A DNA stretch of 64,000 nt from SIG78 sp036677805 (GTDB lineage: Bacteria; Verrucomicrobiota; Lentisphaeria; Victivallales; Victivallaceae), in assembly GCA_036677805.1 (NCBI GenBank), contig JAVBVS010000031.1:1-64000 (forward strand), given 5' to 3'. The notes beneath the pieces were generated by a model. It was not told the DNA's origin and did not search any database. It saw only the letters and a program-made list of their open reading frames with translations. Positions within the stretch are counted from its first letter, which is position 1; the number at the start of each line of letters is the position of its first letter. Below, one piece after another: positions 17,672 to 26,807 of this stretch. The translations under genes and the position numbers were made by a program.

Positions 17672-20600
17672 ATGCCGAAAAAATTTCACCTTCTGCTCGC
17701 CGCTGCGCTGTTGGGAGCAGGGCCGGTCCTGCTCCCGGCGGCGACTCCGGTCGCGGAAGATTTCAACCGCGCCGTATTGCCGGCCGCCGCCGACAGTCCC
17801 GGCGGCGTCTGGAGCGGACTGGACAACCATAATTTCCAACTGGTTCCGGATCCTGTCGACCCGGCCGGAAAAGTGCTCAGGATCACCCGCCGGACGCCGG
17901 GCATTCTGAGCGTCCGGACCGCCAATCCGACGCCGCCGGAACGCAATACCGTTTTCAGCTTCCGTGCGCGTCCCGGCAAAACCGATGAATCGACTTGCGC
18001 CATCCGGTTTCTCAACCGGAAAGACAATGCCGTTGTCGCCACCGTATTGTTCGACCGCGACAACGTCATCGCCGCCACCGTGCGCGGCTCCGGTCACTTC
18101 GCCCTGCGCAGTGTGCCGGAAAACTGGCAGAGTTGCCGGATCGAATTCAAGCCCGGATCGCCGACGTTCGAAATTTATCGCCAGCTGGAGGACGGCCGTT
18201 GGCTCAAGGGCAATCCGGTGCCGTTCGAGAACAATCTGCCGGTCGATCAGGTCGAATTCATCACCGTTCCGGCGGCGTCGGGTTCGCTTAATGAATGCCA
18301 TATCGATGACATCCGGCTGGGAATCGAGGATTCGAGCTCGCTGGCCGGACGCGATAATGTCCTGAGCTCGGCCAACGACTGCGTCGCCGCGGCGGAGGGC
18401 AAGGCGGCCGGAAAGCTCATCGACGGCGATGTCTCCGGCGAATCGCAGTGCGTTCTGACTCTTCCGGCGGTGATGGAATTCGCCTTGCCGGCAGCGACGC
18501 TGGTCAGTTCGTTCCGGCTTTTTTCCGGCAACGTCGACTATGCCGCCAATCCGTCGGGAGAGATGAGCGCTGTGGAGTACAAGCTTGAGGCGCTTTCCGC
18601 CGCCAGCGGTCAGTATCGCGAGATCGCCCGCCGCGACCATGTGCCGGGCGTGAAAAAAGGCGCGGTTCCGGGCAATGCCGATTTCTTCGATCAATTCGAC
18701 TTCGCGCCGCTTGAAGTTTCCGGATTGCGGCTCACCATCCTTGATTCCAACGACACCGGCAAGCGCGCCGATGTCAATGCCCGGCCGGCAAAAAGCGTGA
18801 TTGTGCGCGAGGCGGAGCTTTATACCCGCGATGCGGCGGCGGGAAACCGGAGGAGTCTCGGTCAGGTTCTGGCCGCGGAATTCCGGCTGCCGGTCTACCG
18901 TGACCAGAAGGAGGCGCAGCTGATTGCCGTGCTGCCCGCTGATGCCGAACCCCTGACTGTCGAAATCGGGGTGAAGGAACGTCATACCGGAGCGATTCCG
19001 ATGGAATCTTTCCGGGTCACGCTTCAGCCCGGAGAAAACAGGGTTCCATTGGCGATTGCCGACTGGCCGAACGGTGAATATCGGACGCTGCTCCGCAGCG
19101 CCGGAAGCGCCGCCCCGGTGCGGGGAGAATTCGCCCGGTTGCTCCGGATCGACCGGATTCCTTCCTTTGTACCCGGCAATGCGGCGGTGGCAATGACCGG
19201 CAAGCGGATGTTTTTCCCTGACGACCGCTATCTGGCCAAGGTCGATGATCTCGCTTTCGGTGTCGAACCGCCGGCAGCGCTTCCCGTCGGCAAGCCGTTT
19301 CTGGCAAAGGATGAGATGATTCAACTCGGGTCCGGCATCGGTTTCGATGCCGAAGGCCGTCTGGTGGTGGAATTCAACAGCATGAACCGCGAATGGGCGC
19401 CGGAATCGCTGAAAACCCGCCATGCCGTACGCCGCAGTGACGGCGGCTGGGAGATCGTGCCGGGTCATGCACCGCAGCTTGGCGGCATTGACCAGACCCG
19501 GCAGCGGGCGCACAAGCTCTCCGGGGGCGGTGCGACCATCGGTTACAGTTTCGGCAGCAAGCATGCGGTGCGTTTTTACGATCCGGCCCAGGACGGTCCG
19601 GTCAAACTCGACGAACTGGTGGTGCAGTATGTCGGCTACAAACCGGTGGACTGGGGGGTGATCAAGCCGCAGCCGCAGTCCACCTGGGTGATGTGGCCCC
19701 GGAATGGCGAATTGCTGTTGCTGAGCCGGAAACCGTTTCTGGTCGACAATATTGCGAGCGAAGAATTTGAAGACCCCACCAACAGCAACGACAACTTTGC
19801 CGGACAGTGGCTGTCGCCGGACAAGAAGACCTTCTTTTATGTGCGGGGGCGTCTGCTCAAGCGCTATCCGCCCTTCATCGCCCGTTACGACAATTTGTGG
19901 CAGATTGCGCGTATCCTCACCGTCTTTTCGACGCAGGACGGACTGAACTGGGAACAGCATTATTTCGCCTTGCCGGATGAAAACGATCCGCCGACGGCCC
20001 AGCACTATGGCGCGAGCATTTTCGACGCCGCCGACGGCAACGGGCTGATGTTCGCTTATGCCATGCCCTACAGCGCGCTGCATCAGCAGTATCACTGTGA
20101 ACTCTACTACAGCTGGGATGGCCGGGCGTGGCGGCGGCTGGCCGGACATCGGCCCTGGATTCCGCCGGGCAAGCCGGGCGACTGGAATTTCGGACTGGTC
20201 AATATCCATAACAACATCGCGGAAAAGGACGGCAAACTTTACGAGCTGATCGGCTGGGCCGCCATGGGGCCGCATTTCAGCGGCGATGTCCTTTATTCGC
20301 AGAAATTGACCGACGAGCTCGACGGCGCGGCGCTGGAAAAGCGTTACGGCAAGCGCGACATGGCGAATTGGCCCTATTTCAAGGAATATTACGGCGGTGA
20401 CTACGGCAAACTCGCCGCTGCGCTCAAGGAATATGGCTCGACCCCCGGCGTGATGGTCTATCGGGTCAACGGCTACTGCCCGCTGAGCGCTTCGGCCGAC
20501 GCTGTCGGGACCCTCATCACCCGCCCGGTGACCGCCGGGGGCGGCATGCGTGCCAACCTCAAGGTGGCGTCGGGAGGATATGCCGAATTCCGGTTGCGCG

Positions 20601-20752
20601 ACGCCGCCACCGGAGCGCCGCTGCCGGGATATGAAAAGCGGTTTGAGGCGGTCGATGCCGTCAGTCAGCCGATATTCGAGCAGCTGCCCGCAACGCCGTT
20701 CCAGGTGGAGTGCGCCATGAAAAACGGCAAGCTCTATACGCTCGATTTCTGA
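17672..20752 (+). CDS. Large secreted protein: sandwich, F5/8-type and propeller-like domains
   Basis: A 1026-residue exported protein. The signal peptide is MPKKFHLLLAAALLGAGPVLLPA. About residues 27-225 look like a concanavalin/LamG-type sandwich (SFRARPGKTDES, NECHIDDIRLGIED). About 235-390 resemble a discoidin/F5-8C-like binding domain (GKLIDGDVSGESQCVLTLP). From about 500 the pattern is sialidase/propeller-like (FLAKDEMIQLGSGIGFDAEGRLVVEF, TQDGLNWEQHYFALP, HCELYYSWDGRAWRR), with a small C-terminal sandwich. It could be a glycosidase or a glycan lyase; active residues are not identifiable. I prefer ATG 17672 with AAGGA nine bases upstream. It ends the operon, 20 bases before a strong terminator. 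Confidence 0.68.
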   Translation: MPKKFHLLLAAALLGAGPVLLPAATPVAEDFNRAVLPAAADSPGGVWSGLDNHNFQLVPDPVDPAGKVLRITRRTPGILSVRTANPTPPERNTVFSFRARPGKTDESTCAIRFLNRKDNAVVATVLFDRDNVIAATVRGSGHFALRSVPENWQSCRIEFKPGSPTFEIYRQLEDGRWLKGNPVPFENNLPVDQVEFITVPAASGSLNECHIDDIRLGIEDSSSLAGRDNVLSSANDCVAAAEGKAAGKLIDGDVSGESQCVLTLPAVMEFALPAATLVSSFRLFSGNVDYAANPSGEMSAVEYKLEALSAASGQYREIARRDHVPGVKKGAVPGNADFFDQFDFAPLEVSGLRLTILDSNDTGKRADVNARPAKSVIVREAELYTRDAAAGNRRSLGQVLAAEFRLPVYRDQKEAQLIAVLPADAEPLTVEIGVKERHTGAIPMESFRVTLQPGENRVPLAIADWPNGEYRTLLRSAGSAAPVRGEFARLLRIDRIPSFVPGNAAVAMTGKRMFFPDDRYLAKVDDLAFGVEPPAALPVGKPFLAKDEMIQLGSGIGFDAEGRLVVEFNSMNREWAPESLKTRHAVRRSDGGWEIVPGHAPQLGGIDQTRQRAHKLSGGGATIGYSFGSKHAVRFYDPAQDGPVKLDELVVQYVGYKPVDWGVIKPQPQSTWVMWPRNGELLLLSRKPFLVDNIASEEFEDPTNSNDNFAGQWLSPDKKTFFYVRGRLLKRYPPFIARYDNLWQIARILTVFSTQDGLNWEQHYFALPDENDPPTAQHYGASIFDAADGNGLMFAYAMPYSALHQQYHCELYYSWDGRAWRRLAGHRPWIPPGKPGDWNFGLVNIHNNIAEKDGKLYELIGWAAMGPHFSGDVLYSQKLTDELDGAALEKRYGKRDMANWPYFKEYYGGDYGKLAAALKEYGSTPGVMVYRVNGYCPLSASADAVGTLITRPVTAGGGMRANLKVASGGYAEFRLRDAATGAPLPGYEKRFEAVDAVSQPIFEQLPATPFQVECAMKNGKLYTLDF

Positions 20753-20771
20753 ATGTAAGACAAGGATGACA

Positions 20772-20820
20772 AAAAAATCCCGGGCCGATCCATTGAATCG
20801 GTCCGGGATTTTGTGTTTTC
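20772..20820. terminator. Strong bidirectional Rho-independent terminator
   Basis: AATCCCGG-G-CCGAT pairs with ATCGG-T-CCGGGATT around the loop ccattga; a run of seven A precedes it and TTTTGTGTTTT follows. It sits between the convergent ends of the FCD-regulator operon and metG, and can serve both. Confidence 0.9.
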
Positions 20821-20824
20821 AGTC

Positions 20825-22762
20825 CTAACCGACGCTCGCGCCGGAGGCGATTTCGCCGTCGACAGTGATCAGTTTGAGCATGTCGCCGGCCTTGGCGGCC
20901 AGCAGCATGCCGGCCGATTCGATGCCCCGGATTTTCGCCGGTTTGAGGTTGGCGACGATCACGATGGTGCGTCCGGTAATCGCTTCCGGGGTGTAATACC
21001 GGGCCACGCCCGCCACCAGCTGGCGGGTTTCATTGCCGACTTCGATCCGGAGCTTCAGCAGCTTGTCCGCGCCTTCGATTTTTTCCGCCGCCAGCACCCG
21101 CGCGGTCCGGAGCTTGATCCGGCCGAATTCCTGAATGTCGATCAGGTCGTCAGGCGTGGCGACATTGACCGGATTGGCCGCTTTTTCCGGCGCGTGGACC
21201 GCCGGCGCGGCGCAGGGGGCGGTCTTTTCTTCGGTCACGATCCGCATGAACAGACCGGGATGATCGACGGCCTGTTTGCCGCTCAGGACATTGTCGTGGC
21301 GATGGAGCCCGGCGAGGTCCGCCGGAAGATCGGACGGACAGCCGAGAATCCGGCGCAGCTCCGCCATTTTCTCCGGCATCACCGGGTCGAGCAGCACCGC
21401 CACCCGGCGCAGCGTTTCCGCCGCCACGTAGATCACGGTTTCAAGCCGTTCGGTATCGCCCTTCTTGGCCAGCGCCCACGGCGCCTGGCCTTCGAAATAA
21501 CGGTTGCCGGCGCGGACGACGTTCATCACGCCGTCGATGCCGGAGTCGAGCTTCATTTCGCGGAACGCCGTCTCCATGCCTTCGAGCGCGCGGTCGGCCA
21601 TGGCCAGCAGTTCCTCGTCCTCCGCGGCCAGGGCGTGGGGAAAGGGAATCACTCCGCCGCAGTTGCGCAATGCCATCTTCAGCACCCGGCTGGTGAGATT
21701 GCCGAGGTCGTTGGCCAGATCGGTGTTGTAGCGCGCGACGAAGGTCTCCTCGGTAAAGCTCGCGTCCATCCCCGGCGACATCTCCGCCAGCAGGAAGTAG
21801 CGGAAGGCGTCGACGCCGCAACGGTCGATCATCTCCATCGGATTGATCACATTGCCGAGCGATTTGCTCATCTTGGTCTTGCCGGTCAGCCACCAGCCGT
21901 GCGCGAAAACCGTTTCCGGCAACGGCAGATTCATCGCCTTGAGCATGGTCGGCCAGTAAACGGTGTGGGTGGTCAGGATGTCCTTGCCGATCAGGTGATA
22001 ACTGGCCGGCCACCAGCGGCGGAATTCGGCCTCATCCTGAAGGTAGCCCACGCCCGAAACATAGTTGAGCAGCGCGTCGAACCAGACATAACAGACGTAA
22101 TCCGGGTCGAACGGCAGTTCGATCCCCCACGCCAGACGCGATTTGGGCCGCGAAATGCACAAGTCGCCGAGCGGCTGCTTCAGGAAGCCCAGGGTTTCGT
22201 TGGCGCGGAAGGCCGGAAGAATGAACCGGGGATGGGTCTGGATATAGTCGATCAGCCATTCCTGATAGTGGCTCATCCGGAAGAAGTAGTTTGATTCGAT
22301 GATTTCATTGACCTCGCGGCCGCATTCCGGGCATTTGCCGTCGACCAGGTCTTTTTCGGTGAAAAAGCGTTCGTCGCCGACGCAGTACCAGCCGGTGTAT
22401 TCGGCGCGGTAGATCAGATCGCGGTCGTAGAGGTCCTGCAATACTTTGCGCACCATCGTCTTGTGCGCTTCGTCTGTGGTGCGGATGAATTTGTCGTTGG
22501 TGATACCGAGTCGTTTCCAGAGCTCCTGAAAGCGCACCACGGTTTCATCGCAGTGGCGCTTGCAGTCCATGCCGTTTTTTTCGGCGGCGCGCTGCACCTT
22601 CTGGCCGTGCTCGTCGGTGCCGGTCAGGAAAAAGGTCGGATCGCCCGCAGCACGATGAAACCGCGACAGCACGTCGCCCAGCACCGTGGTATAGGCGTGG
22701 CCGATATGCGGCTTGTCGTTGACATAATAAATCGGAGTGGTAAGATAAAATTTTTCGTTCAT
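20825..22762 (-). CDS. metG: Methionyl-tRNA synthetase
   Basis: A 645-residue cytoplasmic enzyme that charges tRNA-Met with methionine using ATP. Class I motifs are clear: PHIGH at 18-22 (HIGH) and KMSKS at 297-301. A connective-peptide zinc knuckle is visible (CPECGRE after YCVGDERFF). The C-terminal 110 residues (DLIDIQEFGRIKLRTARVLAAEKIEGADKL, an EMAP/Trbp111-like tRNA-binding OB fold) form the dimerising tRNA-binding domain. The length is as usual for the form with this domain. ATG 22762 gives the canonical N-terminus; the frame open to 22801 is not needed. Single-gene unit, divergent from pepF. Confidence 0.98.
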   Translation of the reverse strand: MNEKFYLTTPIYYVNDKPHIGHAYTTVLGDVLSRFHRAAGDPTFFLTGTDEHGQKVQRAAEKNGMDCKRHCDETVVRFQELWKRLGITNDKFIRTTDEAHKTMVRKVLQDLYDRDLIYRAEYTGWYCVGDERFFTEKDLVDGKCPECGREVNEIIESNYFFRMSHYQEWLIDYIQTHPRFILPAFRANETLGFLKQPLGDLCISRPKSRLAWGIELPFDPDYVCYVWFDALLNYVSGVGYLQDEAEFRRWWPASYHLIGKDILTTHTVYWPTMLKAMNLPLPETVFAHGWWLTGKTKMSKSLGNVINPMEMIDRCGVDAFRYFLLAEMSPGMDASFTEETFVARYNTDLANDLGNLTSRVLKMALRNCGGVIPFPHALAAEDEELLAMADRALEGMETAFREMKLDSGIDGVMNVVRAGNRYFEGQAPWALAKKGDTERLETVIYVAAETLRRVAVLLDPVMPEKMAELRRILGCPSDLPADLAGLHRHDNVLSGKQAVDHPGLFMRIVTEEKTAPCAAPAVHAPEKAANPVNVATPDDLIDIQEFGRIKLRTARVLAAEKIEGADKLLKLRIEVGNETRQLVAGVARYYTPEAITGRTIVIVANLKPAKIRGIESAGMLLAAKAGDMLKLITVDGEIASGASVG

Positions 22763-22824
22763 ATGGCGCGGCGTCTTTCGTGGGTTTTCAGGCAACACCA
22801 TAATTTAATACCGGAGCGGCATGA

Positions 22825-22852
22825 TTGCAATATCGCTTTCCCATGTTATATT
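22825..22852 (+). promoter_or_regulatory. Promoter of pepF
   Basis: TTGCAA (22825-22830), 16-base spacer, TATATT (22847-22852), about 50 bases before the ATG. Confidence 0.55.
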
Positions 22853-22903
22853 ATTTTAATTCCCGAAAAAATTCGTTTCCCCTGCCAAATATGAGGTTGC
22901 ATC

Positions 22904-24706
22904 ATGAGCCATAAAATTCCCGAACGGCGCGATATCCCTGAAAAGATGACCTGGGATCTGAGCCTGCTTTACCCGGATGCCGGGCAGTGGGACGCGGATT
23001 TCGGGCGGCTTGCCGAGTTGACCGCGGCCTTCACCGCCTATCGGGGGCGGCTTGCCGAGTCTCCCGCGGTGCTTGAGGCCGCGCTGAAGGCGCTCGACGA
23101 ACTGGAGCGGCTGCTGGACAAACTTTACACCTTCGCCCATCTGCGCCATGATGAAAATACCGTTGACGGCGATGCCCGCGCCCGGGAACGGCGGGTTCGC
23201 GGCAAAGCCGCCGAAATCACCGCCGCCTGCGCCTGGTTCGAACCCGAAATCATGGCCGTCGACGATGCCGCCATGGGGCGGCTGCTGGAGTCGCCGGAGC
23301 TGGCTTTCTATCGCACGAGCCTGGAGGAACTGTTGCGTTCCAAGCCCCATACCCTGAGCGAAACCGAAGAACGGCTGCTCGGCAATCTCTCCGACATCCT
23401 CGGCGCCCCCGACGATATTTACGAAACCCTGACCGACGCCGACATGCGCTTCGGCACGGTCAGGAACGAGACGGGCAGGAAGGTGGAACTCACCCACGGC
23501 AACTACCTTGGCTTGCTCGAATCGCCGGAGCGGAAGGTGCGCCGCAAGGCGTTCCGGACCATGTTTTCGGGCTACGCCGGGATCGTCAACACCTGCGCCG
23601 CGACCCTCGACGGCACCGTCCGGCGCCATGTCAAGAGCGCCCGGCTCAGGCATTACGATTCGGCGCTTCACGCGGCGCTTTTCGACGACGAACTGCCGGA
23701 ATCGCTCTACACCAATCTGATCGCGGCGGTTCACGAGCATATTCCGGCGCTGACCGCCTATCTCAAACTGCGCAAACGGGTGCTCAAGCTCGACAGGCTC
23801 GACATGTACGATCTGTTCAATCCGCTGTTGCCGGCGCCGCGCCGCCGTTTCTCCTTCGACGAGGCGCGCGAACTGGTGCTGAAGGCCTTCGCGGTGATGG
23901 GCGGGGAGTATGTCGCGACGGTCAAACGCGCCTTCGACGAGCGCTGGATCGATGTGATGGAGTGCCGCGGCAAGCGGTCCGGGGCCTACTCCAGCGGCTG
24001 CTACGACAGCGCGCCCTATCTGCTGCTCAACTATCAGGGGACGCTCAACGATGTGTTCACTCTGGCGCACGAGCTCGGCCACTCGATGCACAGCTATTGT
24101 TCCAACCATCACCAGCAATATCATTATGCCAACTACAGCATTTTCGTGGCCGAAGTCGCCTCGATCACCAACGAGCTGCTGCTGCATGATTATCTGATGA
24201 AGCATTGCGACGATCACAAGCTCGAGGCCGCGCTTTTGGCCCATCTCGCCAATGAAATCCGCGCCACGATTTTCCGGCAGACCATGTTCGCCGAATTCGA
24301 GCTCGAAATCCACCGCGCGGTCGAGGCCGACCGGACGCTGACCGCCGCCGTGCTCAACGAAACCTACCGCAAGCTCAACGACGTCTATTACGGCGGCGCG
24401 ATCAAGGCCGACAAGCTGATTCAATACGAATGGGCCCGGATTCCGCACTTCTATTACAATTTCTATGTCTTCAAGTACGCCACCGGGATGTCCGCCGCGC
24501 TCAAATTCTCGCGCGGCATCCTTTCCGGCGACGCCGCGGCGATCGAACGCTATTTCGGATTCCTCAAGGCCGGCGACAGCAAGCCGGTGCTGGAGATCAT
24601 GGGTGACGCCGGTGTCGATCTCGCCGACAAGCAGGTGATCTCCGACGCGCTTTCCGACTTCGCGGCTGTGATCGGAAAACTGGAAAAGGCGTTGAAAAAG
24701 GCCTGA
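22904..24706 (+). CDS. pepF: Oligoendopeptidase F (M3 family zinc metallopeptidase)
   Basis: A 600-residue cytoplasmic peptidase that degrades short peptides. The zinc-binding HExxH motif is HELGH at residues 389-393 within LAHELGHSMHSY, with the third ligand expected in FVAEVASITNE. The N-terminal helical part (IPEKMTWDLSLLYPD, SETEERLLGNLSD) is that of the PepF/M3B group, and length matches. TGAGG precedes the ATG by about nine bases. It ends nine bases before the convergent U32 gene without an evident terminator. Confidence 0.96.
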   Translation: MSHKIPERRDIPEKMTWDLSLLYPDAGQWDADFGRLAELTAAFTAYRGRLAESPAVLEAALKALDELERLLDKLYTFAHLRHDENTVDGDARARERRVRGKAAEITAACAWFEPEIMAVDDAAMGRLLESPELAFYRTSLEELLRSKPHTLSETEERLLGNLSDILGAPDDIYETLTDADMRFGTVRNETGRKVELTHGNYLGLLESPERKVRRKAFRTMFSGYAGIVNTCAATLDGTVRRHVKSARLRHYDSALHAALFDDELPESLYTNLIAAVHEHIPALTAYLKLRKRVLKLDRLDMYDLFNPLLPAPRRRFSFDEARELVLKAFAVMGGEYVATVKRAFDERWIDVMECRGKRSGAYSSGCYDSAPYLLLNYQGTLNDVFTLAHELGHSMHSYCSNHHQQYHYANYSIFVAEVASITNELLLHDYLMKHCDDHKLEAALLAHLANEIRATIFRQTMFAEFELEIHRAVEADRTLTAAVLNETYRKLNDVYYGGAIKADKLIQYEWARIPHFYYNFYVFKYATGMSAALKFSRGILSGDAAAIERYFGFLKAGDSKPVLEIMGDAGVDLADKQVISDALSDFAAVIGKLEKALKKA

Positions 24707-24715
24707 CGCCGGCGG

Positions 24716-26791
24716 TCAGTAGCGGTCGTTGGCGCGGAAAATCGGCAGCACATCGCCTTCCGCCAGCACCAGCGTCAGGCCGCTTTCGGCGTCGCGCACG
24801 ATGCGGAAGGTGCGCTGCTGCCGGTCGGTGATCCGGGCCAACGGCGGCAAGGTCATGCGCGTCGCCAGCAGTGCGATGGTTGGCGGCTGGGGCAGCAGCG
24901 GCAGCGCGCTGTGCGCATTCAGTTCCGCCAGCGCCGGTTGCGGCAATTCGGCCCAGGGTTCCAAACTTTGGAGTCCGAGTTCGCGCAGCAATTCGGTCGC
25001 CGCCGAATTGGCCGCCGGCCAGGGCCAGACGGCCTGAAGCATCAGATCCTCCGGCGGCAGCTCGCGGATGAACTCCAGGGCGTGAAGCCCGCCAAGACCG
25101 AAGCAGCGCACCCCCTCCCGCCATGCCCGGCGGACCCGGTCGCGCCAGCGCGGCAAATCGGCTTCGGCCACGAAGCCCGGAATGGTGAGGACCTGTTCCG
25201 GCATCACCGCCGTTCCGGTCTTGGGCCGTTTTGCCATATAATCCTGATGAAAGCGAAGCAGGGCAAGATCGCTCGGCTCGGGTTGCCGCGCCTGCCGGTC
25301 CATGGCTTCCACCAATGCGGCATGGAGTTCGCGGCGCATGATCTTGAGTGTGCCCGCCGGACAGAACCATTCGCCTTCGACCGTGATTTTCTGCGGTATC
25401 GCGCGCCACGGTCCGGGCATCGGCTTGGACAGCTCTTCGGCCAATGCGCTTTCCGTCCAGGCCCGCTGCCGCGCCGGCTCGAAGCCTTCCTGACGCCAGC
25501 GGAATCCGGGCGGAAACGACGCCTCCACCGTCAAAGCACCGCCGGAGAGCGTCACCTGAAGCGCAAGCGAACGTTTCGCCTCCGGCAACGCCGCCGCGCG
25601 GCGGCTGAAGTCGAAGCCGTTTTCTCCGCTCTTGTAAAGCGCCATGCCCGGTTGGACGCCGGGAAACCGGCCTGCGATCCAGACCGTTTCGCCATTGCGC
25701 GCGGCGGTGAGCTGCTTGCCGTCGGCGCTTTCCAGCGCGGTCAGCAGGAACCCTTCGGCGCTTTCTCCCGCCGGCCCCGCCACCCGCAGCCGGTCGCCGA
25801 GGTGGAAGCGTTCTTCAACGCTAATTCGCATGCCCCGGCGCACTACGGTTTCAACCCGGCCCACCCGCCGGCCGAAAACGCCGGGGATCTCCGGTGCGAC
25901 CAGGCCGGAAAAACCATACAATGTGCCGGTGTGCGCGGGCCGCGAAATCACCCGCATCAGTTCCGCCGCCGCTTCCGGCAATGCTTTCGGCAGGGCGTCG
26001 ATGGCTTTGCGGTAGGCCGCCACCACCGGAAAAACATAGTCCGGCCCGCGCAGCCGCCCTTCGATTTTGAGCGAGGCGATGCGCATGCGGCTGAGTTCCG
26101 GCAGCGCCGGAAGGCCCGCGAAATCACGCGGCGAGAGAGGAAATCCCTCGCCATTTTCCCAATGGTAGAGGCGGCGGCAGAGCTGGCGGCACAAGCCGCG
26201 GTTGCCCGACGACTGCTCCGCGAATTCCGACAGCAGGCAGCGTCCCGAGAGGCTTACGCAGAGCGAGCCGTGAATGAAAACCTCCAGCTCGATCGGCGAT
26301 TCCGCCGCGATTCGGCGCAGTTCCTCCAAAGTGAGCTGGCGTTCGAGAATCACCCGTTTGATGCCGAGTTTCGCCGCTTCCCGGACGCCGGCGGAGTTAT
26401 GGATGCCCATCTGGGTCGAGGCATGGACCGGCAGCTGCGGAAAGTAGCGGCGCAGCAGGTGGAGAATGCCGAAATCCTGCACGATCACCGCATCCGGTTC
26501 GAGGCGCGCCAACTCGGCGAGAGCGGTCATCGCTTCCGGCAGTTCGGGCTCGGTCACCAGCGTGTTGAAAGTCACATACACCTTGCGCCCGAGCTGGCGG
26601 GCATGGTCGATCAGCCGCGCGAGGTTGTCCGGCGTGAAATTTTCCGCCCGGTTGCGGGCGTTGAATTTGTCCAGCCCCAGATAGATTGCGTCCGCGCCCG
26701 CGCTCAACGCCGCCACCGCGGTTTCGAGGTTGCCCGCGGGGGCCAGGAGTTCGGGCCGGAAAATTTCGGCGGTTTCCGCAGTTCGGCGCAT
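24716..26791 (-). CDS. Peptidase U32-family protein (RlhA/TrhP-like RNA hydroxylation enzyme family)
   Basis: A 691-residue cytoplasmic protein. The U32 TIM-barrel begins with RPELLAPAGNLETAVAALSAGADAIYLG and includes the cysteine cluster GRCLLSEF...GNRGLCRQLCRRLY, which binds an iron-sulfur cluster in the family. E. coli relatives (TrhP, RlhA) act in prephenate-dependent hydroxylation of tRNA or 23S rRNA, despite the old name of collagenase. The extra 350 C-terminal residues make it most like the long RlhA group. It is the last gene of the hisA-cls-U32 run, 16 bases after cls. ATG 26791 is chosen because homology starts there. Confidence 0.88.
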   Translation of the reverse strand: MRRTAETAEIFRPELLAPAGNLETAVAALSAGADAIYLGLDKFNARNRAENFTPDNLARLIDHARQLGRKVYVTFNTLVTEPELPEAMTALAELARLEPDAVIVQDFGILHLLRRYFPQLPVHASTQMGIHNSAGVREAAKLGIKRVILERQLTLEELRRIAAESPIELEVFIHGSLCVSLSGRCLLSEFAEQSSGNRGLCRQLCRRLYHWENGEGFPLSPRDFAGLPALPELSRMRIASLKIEGRLRGPDYVFPVVAAYRKAIDALPKALPEAAAELMRVISRPAHTGTLYGFSGLVAPEIPGVFGRRVGRVETVVRRGMRISVEERFHLGDRLRVAGPAGESAEGFLLTALESADGKQLTAARNGETVWIAGRFPGVQPGMALYKSGENGFDFSRRAAALPEAKRSLALQVTLSGGALTVEASFPPGFRWRQEGFEPARQRAWTESALAEELSKPMPGPWRAIPQKITVEGEWFCPAGTLKIMRRELHAALVEAMDRQARQPEPSDLALLRFHQDYMAKRPKTGTAVMPEQVLTIPGFVAEADLPRWRDRVRRAWREGVRCFGLGGLHALEFIRELPPEDLMLQAVWPWPAANSAATELLRELGLQSLEPWAELPQPALAELNAHSALPLLPQPPTIALLATRMTLPPLARITDRQQRTFRIVRDAESGLTLVLAEGDVLPIFRANDRY

Positions 26792-26807
26792 GATTCCAAT
26801 TCCGTCT

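Noticed and set aside
16892..20275. A 1127-residue open frame on the minus strand
   Set aside because: Same reasoning: it mirrors the pilin and secreted-protein genes, whose signal sequences and ribosome-binding sites are clear.
22763..22903. T-box or S-box leader for metG
   Set aside because: The metG leader is short and shared with the pepF promoter; no specifier loop or SAM-aptamer motif is seen.
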